Shown here: one piece after another, positions 9,676-18,972 of the stretch
Position numbering within the stretch: the stretch's first letter is position 1
Layout: each line of letters opens with the position of its first letter
Assembly: GCF_024529955.1 (NCBI RefSeq)
Contig: NZ_AP024854.1
Location: forward strand, 2,170,001 to 2,234,000
Direction: 5' to 3'
DNA length: 64,000 bases
Origin: Photobacterium toruni
GTDB taxonomy: Bacteria > Pseudomonadota > Gammaproteobacteria > Enterobacterales > Vibrionaceae
Translations under genes and position numbers: made by a program
Notes under the pieces: generated by a model
Seen by the model: only the letters and a program-made list of their open reading frames with translations
Told to the model about the DNA's origin: nothing
Databases searched by the model: none

Positions 9676-11625
9676 TTATACTGCGCGCATTAAGGTATCA
9701 AAGGTTTCTTTTGCCACTGACATAATTCGTGATGACGCCATATACGATTGTTGAAACTTCATTAAGTTGGCGGCTTCTTCATCAAGATTAACCCCTGACA
9801 GATTCGATACCCGCTCTGAGGCGGAATCAAAATCAAGCTGATTTACTTCAGTTAATTTATCGGCATTTTTTTTAAGCATACCAATATCTGTCGCTAAGCC
9901 TTCAAAGACATCAATCACACTTGATTTACCGTCTGCCATGGTCTTTTGATGCTGAACTTGCTGCATCGCCAAGAAGTTACCATTACCGCCTTGGGAATTT
10001 TGCGTACCAAGTTCAACCTCAAAGCTGTCGTTAGCTTGTGCGCCAACAGATAAGGTCATCACTGGTATTGACGTCGTAGCGCCTGTTTTAAAGGCAATGG
10101 TTGCGCCATTTTCAGCTGAATATTTATTATCCGCTAATTCAACATTAGTATTGGTTTTTAAGTCAGTAACGGTAACTTGATCGCCCGCGGCATTTAACTG
10201 TAATTGATAGCGCCCAGCTGCATTATCAGGCACAGCAGTCGCTTTGGTGATAGTTGCTGAGCCAAGATTGGATTCAGCGGCAATCGCGGTTAACTGACGA
10301 TGACCCGCCAATCCACGTGGATCGGTCATTGCCAATGAAATATCTGCTGCGCCACGACGTAAAGGTTGAATCACGCTAGTTTCAGTCTCACCAGCGGTTA
10401 ATGTTGGCGGTTTATTAATAGTAATTTCAAGACCATCAACCTTAGCAACAAACTTGCCGTCAGCATCGGCTTCCAGTTGGGTTTTATTTCCTTGCTGATC
10501 AATCAAGGTATGGCTGGTCGCATCACTGACTAATTGATAATCACCCAGTTTAAGCTGGTTAATATCGTCAATTTTAACGCTAATATCACTGCTGCTACCC
10601 AACGGTTTAAGTGCGCGTTGCGACATAGCATTAGGGCTATTAATGTCATTGAACAACGCTTGTCCTTGCTGACCATTAAGATCAACACCTTGTTGTTGAA
10701 GATCATTCATTTGCGCCCCAAAGCCTAGCGCCATCTGTCCGAGTTGATCTAAACTTTTATCAATCACATCATCGCGCACCGTTAACATTGCCCCTAAGCT
10801 GCCACCAATGGTGTCACTTTTAATCGGTTTACTGTTATTGCCATTGATTAACGCAATTTGTTTATTGGCAACATCAGGATCGCCATCGACGAGTGTCAAC
10901 TGCGATGCACTCACACCAGAAACCAAAGTATCACCGCTACCAATGATAACCGTATTGGCTAAACTGCCTTTATCAGCCAATACAGTCACTTGAGTATATT
11001 TGGCTAATTCGTTGATCAGCGTTCGTTGTTGATCAAACAGATCGTTACTGCCATCACTATTTGATTGTTGTTGCAGGCTGGTATTGACTGCGGCAAGTTC
11101 TTGCCCTAGCGCATTGACGCGTTCAAGTGAAACATCGAGTTGCTGATTAACATCAGTACGAATATTGGTTAGGGTTTCGTGGGCATTATTAAGATTAACC
11201 GCTGCTTGATTGGCATGTTCTAGTACCGTTTGACGGCTACCTAGATCGCTAGGATTATCAGCAAGAGAGCGTACTGAATGATAAAAATCGTTCATACTAT
11301 TAACGCTATTAACGGCACTTTTAGAGCTAAAATCATCCAACATTGCTAAATGCTGTTGTTTAACATTAGCCTCTTCTAGTTGAGTGGTGGAAAGCGTCAG
11401 TTCGCGGGCAGCAAATTGGTCATAAGCACGACTAACGTTATCAATATAAGCACCTGTGCCATAATAATTATTACCGTTCCACTGCGCATCATCAGATTTT
11501 TGTTCAACAACTTGACGACTATATCCTGGCGTGTTGACATTGGTAATGTTATGACTTGCCACATCCAATTGTTTTTGAGATGTGCGTAAGCCACTCACCC
11601 CAATTTGCATCAAATCTACCGCCAT
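9676..11625 (-). CDS. flgK: Hook-filament junction protein FlgK (HAP1)
   Basis: First hook-associated protein, exported to the hook tip. With the start at 11625 it is 649 aa. The rod/hook N-terminal block reads LDVASHNITNVNTPGYSRQ, and the C-terminal Flg_bbr_C block (about 610-649) includes FQQSYMASSRIMS. The open frame reaches 11694, but a GGGGAG Shine-Dalgarno lies just upstream of 11625. A sigma-54 promoter at 11693-11709 would initiate transcription downstream of the longer start, so the shorter protein is correct. It forms a flgKL operon. Confidence 0.96.
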   Translation of the reverse strand: MAVDLMQIGVSGLRTSQKQLDVASHNITNVNTPGYSRQVVEQKSDDAQWNGNNYYGTGAYIDNVSRAYDQFAARELTLSTTQLEEANVKQQHLAMLDDFSSKSAVNSVNSMNDFYHSVRSLADNPSDLGSRQTVLEHANQAAVNLNNAHETLTNIRTDVNQQLDVSLERVNALGQELAAVNTSLQQQSNSDGSNDLFDQQRTLINELAKYTQVTVLADKGSLANTVIIGSGDTLVSGVSASQLTLVDGDPDVANKQIALINGNNSKPIKSDTIGGSLGAMLTVRDDVIDKSLDQLGQMALGFGAQMNDLQQQGVDLNGQQGQALFNDINSPNAMSQRALKPLGSSSDISVKIDDINQLKLGDYQLVSDATSHTLIDQQGNKTQLEADADGKFVAKVDGLEITINKPPTLTAGETETSVIQPLRRGAADISLAMTDPRGLAGHRQLTAIAAESNLGSATITKATAVPDNAAGRYQLQLNAAGDQVTVTDLKTNTNVELADNKYSAENGATIAFKTGATTSIPVMTLSVGAQANDSFEVELGTQNSQGGNGNFLAMQQVQHQKTMADGKSSVIDVFEGLATDIGMLKKNADKLTEVNQLDFDSASERVSNLSGVNLDEEAANLMKFQQSYMASSRIMSVAKETFDTLMRAV

Positions 11626-11692
11626 TGCCAATTGCTCCCCGCTAAAAATTAGACCATTACCAACAACGTATTGCGATAACGCTACAACTAAC

Positions 11693-11709
11693 AAGCAAGA
11701 AATGAACCA
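11693..11709 (-). promoter_or_regulatory. Sigma-54 promoter of flgKL
   Basis: On the minus strand the sequence reads TGGTTCATTTCTTGCTT: GG (11707-11708), ten bases, GC (11695-11696), which is the -24/-12 architecture. The predicted start point is near 11684, giving a leader of about 60 nt to the flgK ATG. Confidence 0.75.
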
Positions 11710-11793
11710 CTTTTAAATAAATATATCGCTAGCATCGATGTCTAAATAAATACTGTTAATTAGCATTTATTTACTTATAATTTTGCTGCAGCT

Positions 11794-11801
11794 GCCGATA
11801 T
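11794..11801 (+). promoter_or_regulatory. Sigma-28-like -10 element before the 61-aa ORF
   Basis: GCCGATAT at 11794-11801 matches the sigma-28 -10 consensus GCCGATAA at 7 of 8 positions. The -35 position (11775-11782) is a poor match (TTATAATT against TAAAGTTT). It lies 56 bp upstream of the start codon of the small gene. Confidence 0.45.
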
Positions 11802-11857
11802 AAATAAAATAACAATCAAAACAATAGCAAAACAGCGCTATAAAAAGGATCAGGTGA

Positions 11858-12043
11858 ATGAACATTTTACTTTCTGGATTAATTGGTTACGCGATAAAAG
11901 AAGTAGTAGTACCATTAATCACCGATAGCTTTGATGATGAGCAACCACCAAAGCAAGTCTCTGATAAAGAAGTAGAAGGAGCGTTATTTGAGAGTAACGA
12001 TCTCATTAAAATGGTTTCAAGCTTAATTGATATCGTCGTGTGA
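11858..12043 (+). CDS. Small uncharacterised protein between flgJ and flgK (61 aa)
   Basis: I do not recognise this protein. It has a hydrophobic N-terminus (about residues 1-21, with VVVPLI), an acidic middle (DSFDDEQPP, DKEVEGALF) and a hydrophobic C-terminus. It could be a small amphipathic or peripherally membrane-bound protein. The Shine-Dalgarno region AAAAGGATCAGGTGA precedes the ATG. It is transcribed against the flagellar operons and sits alone between flgKL and flgJ, with a sigma-28-like -10 element 56 bp upstream. That suggests late flagellar or motility-linked expression, which is an inference. Confidence 0.6.
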   Translation: MNILLSGLIGYAIKEVVVPLITDSFDDEQPPKQVSDKEVEGALFESNDLIKMVSSLIDIVV

Positions 12044-12128
12044 TAATAACGATTACTTACAACTTAATTAACTCTGCTTTTGTTACTCTTCTTTACTCAC
12101 CGTTAATTCTAATTACAGTACATTCTGA

Positions 12129-13124
12129 TCACAATAAGCTCTGCACTTTTTTCATGACAGCCAGAACCTTATTACTGTAATTCGGATCGGTGGCATACCC
12201 TGCCTGATGGATTTCACGAATAAATTGCTGCGGCTGATTACTGTGGGTTAATGCTTTTGAATAGCGTGGATTATGCTGTAAGAAATTCACAAAATCATCA
12301 AAACTATGCTGATAAGAATCATACGAACGAAATGCAGCTTGCTCTTGAACGGCAATACCATCATAAAATTCTAATGTTTTAGTGGCAACCTTTTGCCCCT
12401 CCCAACGTGGATCAGCTTTTATATTAAATAAATTATTGCTTGAGCCAAGCGCATTGTTGATCACCTTTTTTCCCCAGCCTGTTTCTAAAGCCGCTTGAGC
12501 AATTAACAAAGCGGGATCAGTGCCTAATGTGCGTGCCGCTTGCTGAGCATAAGGCTTCATGTGACTCACAAATGCTTCTGCAGAAGCGAAACTTATCGGC
12601 TCTGTGATTTTTGGTCGCAACGTTGGCTCAGTCTTAGCAGCAACTGTAACCATTTTCTGGTGTGGCAGTGGTTTATCCAATGGATCTGATTGACTAATAG
12701 AAGATTTAGCAAATGGTAAAGTCGCAGGATCAGCATTAATTGGCCGAATTGAGAATGGCTGCGGCTGTTGTTGTGAGTACAAATCGGTTGTTGGCTGGTG
12801 TTGGCTTAAATCTTGTTGTTCACCCCCTAACTGTTTAACAATCATATCCGCTAGCCCAAGACTGCCAGTAGTACTTAGCTGCGAGGATAATTGTTCATCA
12901 TGCATTTGTTGATAAAATTTGCTATTATTACTGCTCATTAAATCAGATTCAAATGCACTATTTGCTTCACGCATCGATTTAAATAACATCTGTGTAAAAA
13001 TAGATTCAAATTGAACAGCGGCTTCACGTAAAGAGCCTTTTTTATCCTCACCAATTCCAGCTCGCAAGCGATCAAGGCTACTTAAATCATGAATAAAACT
13101 AGGCTCTATGTGTTTCATTGCCAC
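12129..13124 (-). CDS. flgJ: Rod assembly protein / peptidoglycan hydrolase FlgJ
   Basis: Dual-domain periplasmic protein of 331 aa. The N-terminal rod-capping domain (about 1-110) includes FESIFTQMLFKSMREAN. The C-terminal glucosaminidase-type (GH73) domain (about 175-330) has the catalytic-region motif LIAQAALETGWGK and later RYSKAL. The two are joined by a Gln/Pro-rich linker. It opens a hole in the murein so the rod can pass. It is the last gene of the flgFGHIJ operon, 11 bp after flgI. Confidence 0.95.
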   Translation of the reverse strand: MAMKHIEPSFIHDLSSLDRLRAGIGEDKKGSLREAAVQFESIFTQMLFKSMREANSAFESDLMSSNNSKFYQQMHDEQLSSQLSTTGSLGLADMIVKQLGGEQQDLSQHQPTTDLYSQQQPQPFSIRPINADPATLPFAKSSISQSDPLDKPLPHQKMVTVAAKTEPTLRPKITEPISFASAEAFVSHMKPYAQQAARTLGTDPALLIAQAALETGWGKKVINNALGSSNNLFNIKADPRWEGQKVATKTLEFYDGIAVQEQAAFRSYDSYQHSFDDFVNFLQHNPRYSKALTHSNQPQQFIREIHQAGYATDPNYSNKVLAVMKKVQSLL

Positions 13125-13135
13125 TCTCTTAAATA

Positions 13136-14260
13136 TTAGATAATAATTAACTGGCCTTCAATGGCACCTGCTTGTTTTAACGCTTGTAAAATAGCCATTA
13201 AATCTGAGGGGGCTGCGCCAACTTGGTTCACCGCTCGTACTAATTCATCTAATGTCACCCCTGGTTCAAATTTGAACATGCGCGCATCTGATTCATTAAC
13301 GGTGATCTGAGAATTAGGCACCACAACCGTATCACCACCAGCAAAGGCATTGGGTTGACTCACTTGTGGATTCTCTTTAATTGAGACCGTCATACCACCA
13401 TGGGTGATCGCTGCTGGGCGTAATTTGACATGTTGTCCGATAACAATCGTCCCAGTACGTGAATTTACAATAATTTTGGCTGAACCTTCAGCAGGATCAA
13501 ACTCTAGGTTTTCTACCGTTGATAAAAACGCCACTCGCTGACTGACATCACGTGGTGCCCGCACTCGAATAGAGGTAGCATCAACCGCTGACGCCATTTG
13601 TGGCCCTAAAAATTGATTAATAGAATCAGACATTCTCTGGGCAGTAGTAAAATCAGACTCATATAAATTAAACGTTAGATAATCCCCACGACCAAACGGA
13701 TTTGAGACTTCTTGTTCAACCATCGCACCATTAGTGATACGACCCACCGTTGGCGTATTACCGACCACTTTAGAACCGTCAGCCCCCTCAGCACTAAAAC
13801 CGCCGACTACTAAACTGCCTTGGGCAATCGCATACACTTTACCATCAAGACCTTTTAGAAACGTTTGTAACAGTGTGCCGCCACGTAAACTTTTCGCTGA
13901 GCCAATCGAAGATACAGTAATATCAATAGTCTGACCTTGCTTCGTAAACGCGGGCAAGGTGGCATTCACCGCTACTGCTGCAACATTTTTGGTTTTTGGT
14001 TTAGTACCAACAGGTAATTGAATACCAAAATTTTGCAGCATCGCATTAAAGGTTTGTTCGGTAAACGGCGTGGTTTCACCTGTTCCTGGTAAACCAACCA
14101 CTAAACCATAACCCACTAATTGGTTACTCCGTACGCCTGCAACCGCTGCAACATCTTTAATGCGTGCCGCCTGTACGGTTGTAGCAAAGAATGTAAATGC
14201 CAATAAACATATTGTCGAAATGTTCAAGCAACTCTCCGAAAAATTAAAACGATAAGGCAA
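13136..14260 (-). CDS. flgI: Flagellar P-ring protein FlgI
   Basis: Periplasmic P-ring subunit forming a bushing in the peptidoglycan. The mature protein begins [20 protein letters not shown] after a hydrophobic signal peptide ([13 protein letters not shown]). The rest is the conserved FlgI sequence, ending with [14 protein letters not shown]. The start is not settled. Position 14260 is a TTG with AAGG four bases before it; a second TTG at 14227 has GGAGAG upstream and would give 363 aa, closer to the family length but with an uncharged signal-peptide N-region. FlgT, FlgO and FlgP encoded in this window form additional rings around the same structure. Confidence 0.93.
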   Translation of the reverse strand: MPYRFNFSESCLNISTICLLAFTFFATTVQAARIKDVAAVAGVRSNQLVGYGLVVGLPGTGETTPFTEQTFNAMLQNFGIQLPVGTKPKTKNVAAVAVNATLPAFTKQGQTIDITVSSIGSAKSLRGGTLLQTFLKGLDGKVYAIAQGSLVVGGFSAEGADGSKVVGNTPTVGRITNGAMVEQEVSNPFGRGDYLTFNLYESDFTTAQRMSDSINQFLGPQMASAVDATSIRVRAPRDVSQRVAFLSTVENLEFDPAEGSAKIIVNSRTGTIVIGQHVKLRPAAITHGGMTVSIKENPQVSQPNAFAGGDTVVVPNSQITVNESDARMFKFEPGVTLDELVRAVNQVGAAPSDLMAILQALKQAGAIEGQLIII

Positions 14261-14282
14261 TTAACCTTACTAAAAAATCAAC

Positions 14283-15074
14283 TTAAAAAGCGACATTGAA
14301 AAAGCGTGATAACCAATTTTGCTGCTGAACATCTTGGCGATCACCGGTGCCTGAATATTGAATACGCGCATTAGAAATACGGGTTGAGGCAATACTATTA
14401 TCTTGATCAATATCATCGGGACGAATATTGCCGCTAACACGAATATATTCTTCCCCAGTATTAAGCATTAACCACTTCTCGCCACGAATAACTAAATTAC
14501 CATTGCTAAGCACATCGACGACTTCAACCGAGATCGAGCCTTTAATACTGTTACTTTGATCCGCTGAAGTAGATCCGGCAAAAGAGTTATTATTTGCCAT
14601 TCCATAAGACAGCGTGTAATCATGCAAAGTGACAGGCTTACCACCAAGATCAATCGGCTTCATGTGAAGATCGGTTTTCTTATCGAGATCTGAGCTGGCA
14701 TTTTTCTTAGCTGTGGTTTTTTCTTCAAGCAAAATTGTCACAATATCACCAATACCACGCGGTTTAGTGTCATCATATAAATCTTGCGCCTGCGCCTGAT
14801 TAAATAGAGATCCGGTTGCAGTAGCATAATGCTCAGGTTTATCTTGAGGTCGCACTGGATTCCAAGCAGGATCGTTCATTTGCGCATCTTCACGGCCACG
14901 TAAACGATCAATTAAACTTTTTGATTCTGTCTGCTTACCTTCAACAGCATCAACATTGGTGGTGGCTTTTTCAATATCACTCCCAACAGAATCTGGTGTT
15001 GACATACAGCCGCTTAAACTAAAAATAAATGCAACCATGCTCCAGCGCCAATAACTATTTTGGTGTACTTTCAC
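14283..15074 (-). CDS. flgH: Flagellar L-ring lipoprotein FlgH
   Basis: Outer-membrane L-ring subunit. The lipobox FSLSGC places the lipidated Cys about 23 residues after a GTG start at 15074, which is preceded by AAAGGA with 6-nt spacing. The frame continues to 15116, but that start would overlap flgG and place an unlikely polar stretch before the signal peptide. The conserved FlgH core includes GDIVTILLEEKTTAKKNASS, and the C-terminus ends QQNWLSRFFN. The length is 263 aa. It lies between flgG and flgI. Confidence 0.94.
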   Translation of the reverse strand: MKVHQNSYWRWSMVAFIFSLSGCMSTPDSVGSDIEKATTNVDAVEGKQTESKSLIDRLRGREDAQMNDPAWNPVRPQDKPEHYATATGSLFNQAQAQDLYDDTKPRGIGDIVTILLEEKTTAKKNASSDLDKKTDLHMKPIDLGGKPVTLHDYTLSYGMANNNSFAGSTSADQSNSIKGSISVEVVDVLSNGNLVIRGEKWLMLNTGEEYIRVSGNIRPDDIDQDNSIASTRISNARIQYSGTGDRQDVQQQNWLSRFFNVAF

Positions 15075-15096
15075 AGCGATTCCTTTGCCAATAAAG

Positions 15097-15885
15097 TTAT
15101 AATTGCTGATTAACATAACTTAGCATTTGGTCAACGGTTGAAATCACCTTTGAGTTCATTTCATAAACCCGCTGTGCTTCAATCATGTTCACTAGCTCTT
15201 CGGTTACATTGACATTGGAGGTTTCAAGCATCGATTGACGAATAGAACCAAAACCTTCTAAGCCCGGCGTACCTTCTTGTGGATCGCCACTAGCACCGGT
15301 TGGTAAGAATAAGTTCTGTCCAATTGGTTCTAAACCTGCGGGGTTAATAAAATCAGTCGTAGTTAATTGCCCTAACACTTCATTTTCTTGTTGATCACGA
15401 ATACGTGCCGAGACTTCGCCATCAGTCCCCACAGTAATACCCACCGCATTATCAGGCACCACAATTTCTGGCTGAACCGGATAACCGCTACCACTGGTGA
15501 CTAAAATACCTTGATTATTAATCGTAAATTGACCATTACGGGTATAACCGATATTGCCATCAGGCAGTAAGACTTGGAAAAAACCATCGCCTTCGATCAT
15601 CATATCCATGGCGTTATTGGTGGTTTGAGTATTGCCTTGAGTAAAGACTTTTTGAGTCGCTACCACTTTTGAACCCGCCCCCAACATTAAGCCACTTGGC
15701 GATGTGGTATCTTGGGTTGATTTACCGCCGGGCTGATTAATATTTTGATAAAAAAGATCTTCAAAGACCGCACGACTTTTCTTAAAACCAATCGTCGAGG
15801 CGTTAGCTAAGTTATTAGAAATGGTTGAGATATTGGTTTGTTGGGCATCTAAACCCGTTTTACTAACCCACAATGCTGGATGCAT
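15097..15885 (-). CDS. flgG: Distal rod protein FlgG
   Basis: Distal rod subunit, 262 aa, the exact family length. The N-terminal block is WVSKTGLDAQQTNISTISNN followed by LANASTIGFKKSRA. The C-terminal Flg_bbr_C block is VNVTEELVNMIEAQRVYEMN. It is the second gene of flgFGHIJ, 19 bp after flgF. The MHPALWVSKTGL N-terminus is typical of vibrio FlgG. Confidence 0.96.
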   Translation of the reverse strand: MHPALWVSKTGLDAQQTNISTISNNLANASTIGFKKSRAVFEDLFYQNINQPGGKSTQDTTSPSGLMLGAGSKVVATQKVFTQGNTQTTNNAMDMMIEGDGFFQVLLPDGNIGYTRNGQFTINNQGILVTSGSGYPVQPEIVVPDNAVGITVGTDGEVSARIRDQQENEVLGQLTTTDFINPAGLEPIGQNLFLPTGASGDPQEGTPGLEGFGSIRQSMLETSNVNVTEELVNMIEAQRVYEMNSKVISTVDQMLSYVNQQL

Positions 15886-15904
15886 AATGATCGTCCTTGA
15901 GTAA

Positions 15905-16654
15905 TTAGCTGATACGCATCAGTGAAGATGAGGATTTATCCATTTCTTCGGCTGATTTCATTAACTTCACTTGCATTTCAAAGTGACGCTGTAAATCAAT
16001 CATGCTGGTCATTTCGGCCACCGCATTAACATTACTACCTTCAAGCATGCCTTTCGCTAAACTAACACTCGCATCGGCATCTAATGGATCACGATTACCA
16101 ATCACTTTAAATAAACCATCAGTATCTTTAAATAGACTACGATTTTCAGGTTTCACTAACTTAATACGATCGACTGTTACCATCACATCAGATGGTGCAC
16201 CTTTAGGGATTACTGAAACCGTACCATCTTGACTAATTTCAATTTTATTAATCGGCAGAGGAATAAAGATCGGGCTATCATTGCGCCCTAAAACAAGCTG
16301 ACCATTACTGTTTTGCAGCATGCCCATTTGATCAACTTTTAAATGACCCGCGCGAGTATAACCTTCTTGTCCCCCCGCATCTTGAACCGTCAACCAACCA
16401 TCACCTTGCACTGCAACATCAAGATCACGGCCAGTATTGATCATTGACCCTTGCGCAAAATCGTTACCTGTACGCTCGGCCATGGTAAATACACGACTTG
16501 GCACCCCTTCACCAAATGCCTGCATACTGCGCGCCTGTTGTAAATCAGCACGAAAGCCCGTTGTACTGACGTTAGCAAGGTTATTAGCATGGACTCGCAT
16601 GCCTTGCATATCTTGTTTTGCCCCGCTCATGGCGAGAAACAGCGCCCGATCCAT
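15905..16654 (-). CDS. flgF: Proximal rod protein FlgF
   Basis: Proximal rod subunit of 249 aa. The N-terminus MDRALFLAMSGAKQDMQG is followed by VHANNLANVSTTGFRADL. The C-terminal motif reads SNVNAVAEMTSMIDLQRHFE. The frame is open to 16792, but that extension crosses the sigma-54 promoter, so 16654 is the start; GAGGAG lies 10 nt upstream. It is the first gene of a separate flgFGHIJ transcription unit, because a terminator and a sigma-54 promoter lie between it and flgE. Confidence 0.96.
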   Translation of the reverse strand: MDRALFLAMSGAKQDMQGMRVHANNLANVSTTGFRADLQQARSMQAFGEGVPSRVFTMAERTGNDFAQGSMINTGRDLDVAVQGDGWLTVQDAGGQEGYTRAGHLKVDQMGMLQNSNGQLVLGRNDSPIFIPLPINKIEISQDGTVSVIPKGAPSDVMVTVDRIKLVKPENRSLFKDTDGLFKVIGNRDPLDADASVSLAKGMLEGSNVNAVAEMTSMIDLQRHFEMQVKLMKSAEEMDKSSSSLMRIS

Positions 16655-16688
16655 TTTTTTGACACTCCTCTGTGCATTAGCCGATTTA

Positions 16689-16706
16689 AAGCAAAAATTA
16701 CGCCAA
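16689..16706 (-). promoter_or_regulatory. Sigma-54 promoter of flgFGHIJ
   Basis: On the minus strand TTGGCGTAATTTTTGCTT carries GG (16703-16704), ten bases, and GC (16691-16692). This is nearly the consensus TGGCAC-N5-TTGCW. The predicted start point is near 16679, about 25 nt before the flgF ATG. Confidence 0.85.
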
Positions 16707-16748
16707 GATATAAATAAAAAATAACAAGTGCGAAAAATTGAGAACTGA

Positions 16749-16775
16749 AGAAACAAAAACGCCACCGATAACGGT
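16749..16775 (-). terminator. Rho-independent terminator after flgE
   Basis: A 10-bp GC-rich stem (AACGCCACCG paired with CGGTGGCGTT) closes a 4-nt loop and is followed on the minus strand by TTTGTTT. It ends flgBCDE transcription before the flgF promoter. Confidence 0.85.
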
Positions 16776-16815
16776 GGCGTTGATCTATTCATAATAATTA
16801 TTAACGCATTTGAAA

Positions 16816-18201
16816 TTAACGAATCTGAAGAATATTTTGCTGGAGTTGGTTATTAACATCTAATGCACGAGAACTGGCTTGGAAGTTACGCTGGGCACTG
16901 ATCAAATCCACCAACTCTTGAGTCATATCGATGTTTGATTGCTCTAAAGTGCCGCTTTTAATGGCACCAAATGAACCCTGAGATGCATCACCCCACACCA
17001 CTTCACCTGACTCTTGAGTCGCATTCCATAGCGATCCACCAAGTTGCGTCAACCCTTGCTCATTAGCTACTCGTGCCATCGCTACACGACCAACAACCAA
17101 ATCTTTACCGTTTGAGTAAGAGGCCATGATATTGCCATCAGGATCGATATCAACTTTAGATAAATACCCTGTTGATGCACCATCAACATCCTGAAACTTG
17201 CGCACTTCAAACGCCGACGCATACTGGGTTGGATCTTCATAATTCATGGCTATTGCTTGAGTTGCATCCGCACCACCTACATCAATAGCCGCCTCAGCAA
17301 AACTTTCCATCTGAATATTTAATGGTGTTCCTGGAATAGCAGCGTCAGGCGGTACTGCTGGTGTTGCTTTTAGTGGTTGTCCATTAGCATCAAACTTCAT
17401 CACATACCCAAGGTGCCCATTTGCACCTGCTACTGAATACCCCGCAGGTAAAGACTCTGCTTTAGCATCTAATGCTTTTTCTTTGCCGTTATTATCAGTC
17501 ACGGTTTGGTAGACTTCCCATGTATTGGCATTGGTTGATTCTGGTGCCACGGCATTAGGATCATACTTAGCCACATAATAAGTGGTCATTTTATATGGCT
17601 TACCGAGTGAGTCATAAATAGTCGATGACGTAGAACGACTAAATGAATCACTATTTTTAAAATCAAATGGTTGCGCTTTAGGCACCGTTTCTTTATTCGG
17701 CAGATTGAGAGAAACCTTGATATTTTTAGACGCAGTGGGCTGCCCAAAAACATCGTCAATTTTTAAAGATTTTGCCTCATAAGAAGCTACCGTATTTGAA
17801 TCTTGGTTAACAGGATAACCTAATAAAAACTTACCTTCAGAGTTAACCAGTTCATTTTCATTATTTAATTGAAACGCACCATTACGGGTTAAATTGCTAT
17901 TTGCTGCTTCATTTTTATTATCTGCAACTGCAAAAAAACCCGCACCAGACACCCGTAAATCAAGCGGATTATTAGTATAAATACTTGAACCTTCATGGAA
18001 CTGTTGCGCTACCGTTGAGGTTTGGACACCACCACCAGTAGTGGTTTTAGAATTTGAGAAAATGGAATTCGAATACACATCACCAAACTCTGCCCGCGAC
18101 TCTTTAAAACCAAAGGTATTGGCGTTAGCAATGTTATTACTGGTGGTGTTTAAATCCTTTTGCGCAGCACCCAAGCCACTTAATGCGATATTCATGCTCA
18201 T
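16816..18201 (-). CDS. flgE: Flagellar hook protein FlgE
   Basis: Hook subunit, 461 aa. The N-terminal block is IALSGLGAAQKDLNTTSNNI followed by ANANTFGFKESRAEF. The C-terminal block is NIDMTQELVDLISAQRNFQ. The middle is a variable, Ala/Thr/Asn-rich region. It ends the flgBCDE unit; a strong terminator follows. Confidence 0.96.
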   Translation of the reverse strand: MSMNIALSGLGAAQKDLNTTSNNIANANTFGFKESRAEFGDVYSNSIFSNSKTTTGGGVQTSTVAQQFHEGSSIYTNNPLDLRVSGAGFFAVADNKNEAANSNLTRNGAFQLNNENELVNSEGKFLLGYPVNQDSNTVASYEAKSLKIDDVFGQPTASKNIKVSLNLPNKETVPKAQPFDFKNSDSFSRSTSSTIYDSLGKPYKMTTYYVAKYDPNAVAPESTNANTWEVYQTVTDNNGKEKALDAKAESLPAGYSVAGANGHLGYVMKFDANGQPLKATPAVPPDAAIPGTPLNIQMESFAEAAIDVGGADATQAIAMNYEDPTQYASAFEVRKFQDVDGASTGYLSKVDIDPDGNIMASYSNGKDLVVGRVAMARVANEQGLTQLGGSLWNATQESGEVVWGDASQGSFGAIKSGTLEQSNIDMTQELVDLISAQRNFQASSRALDVNNQLQQNILQIR

Positions 18202-18208
18202 CAGTTAA

Positions 18209-18955
18209 TTATCCTTGTTGTGTACTCAGTGGGGCCGCAGATTGGGCGCTTTTACCTATTTGTAAAACTTCAGCGAGGTTGACAGGTTTAGTTACACCAG
18301 CAAGGTTTAACATCACTTTACCGTCGCTATTACCCAATAAAACGCTATTTACATTGGCGTGGGTTAACACTTCAAATTGCTGACTTTCACCACCAACGTT
18401 ACCTGATACTGAGAAATTATATTTACCCTGTGGCATTACATTGCCTACATCGTCTTTGCCATCCCATGTAAACGAATGCTCTCCGGCTGATTTTGCACCT
18501 AGAGTAATGGTTTTTACTAATACCCCTTGCTCATTTTCAACTCGAAGAATGGCGTTATCGACCCCTTGTTGCAGCCGAACCATGCCTGCCATTTCACCAT
18601 CATGGTTTTTAAGTGCTGTGGCACTTGGAATAAGTACATCTTGCCCAACCAACGATGAGGCTTGTAAGGCTTGGTTTGATGTCATAGCACTATTGAGTGA
18701 ACCAAATTGTTCATTCATTTTATTGATGCCATCAACGGTCGCAAAGGATGCCATTTGAGCAATCATCTGATCATTACCCACGGGCTTAAACGGATCTTGT
18801 TGGGCTAATTGTTTGGTTAACAGCGATAAAAAATCATCTTGTTTTAATTGATTAGTGCCTGTTGTTGGCTGTTCTTGAGCGATTTTTTTATCTTGCATAC
18901 CTTTAAGTTGGTCAAGATAAGAAAGGGATTGCCCTGCGCCATTAATGGTTGTCAT
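18209..18955 (-). CDS. flgD: Hook scaffolding protein FlgD
   Basis: Hook cap needed for FlgE polymerisation, 248 aa. The conserved N-terminal segment contains LKQDDFLSLLTKQLAQQDP and then KPVGNDQMIAQMASFATV. A FlgD Ig-like/Tudor portion follows with HSFTWDGKDDVGNVMPQGKY. It lies between flgC and flgE with short gaps (17 and 7 bp), consistent with one operon. Confidence 0.96.
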   Translation of the reverse strand: MTTINGAGQSLSYLDQLKGMQDKKIAQEQPTTGTNQLKQDDFLSLLTKQLAQQDPFKPVGNDQMIAQMASFATVDGINKMNEQFGSLNSAMTSNQALQASSLVGQDVLIPSATALKNHDGEMAGMVRLQQGVDNAILRVENEQGVLVKTITLGAKSAGEHSFTWDGKDDVGNVMPQGKYNFSVSGNVGGESQQFEVLTHANVNSVLLGNSDGKVMLNLAGVTKPVNLAEVLQIGKSAQSAAPLSTQQG

Positions 18956-18972
18956 AACACTAGCTCCTTCGC

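Noticed and set aside
16655-16792. N-terminal extension of flgF with a hydrophobic segment
   Set aside because: It runs through a sigma-54 promoter and the flgE terminator; the conserved rod N-terminus starts at 16654.
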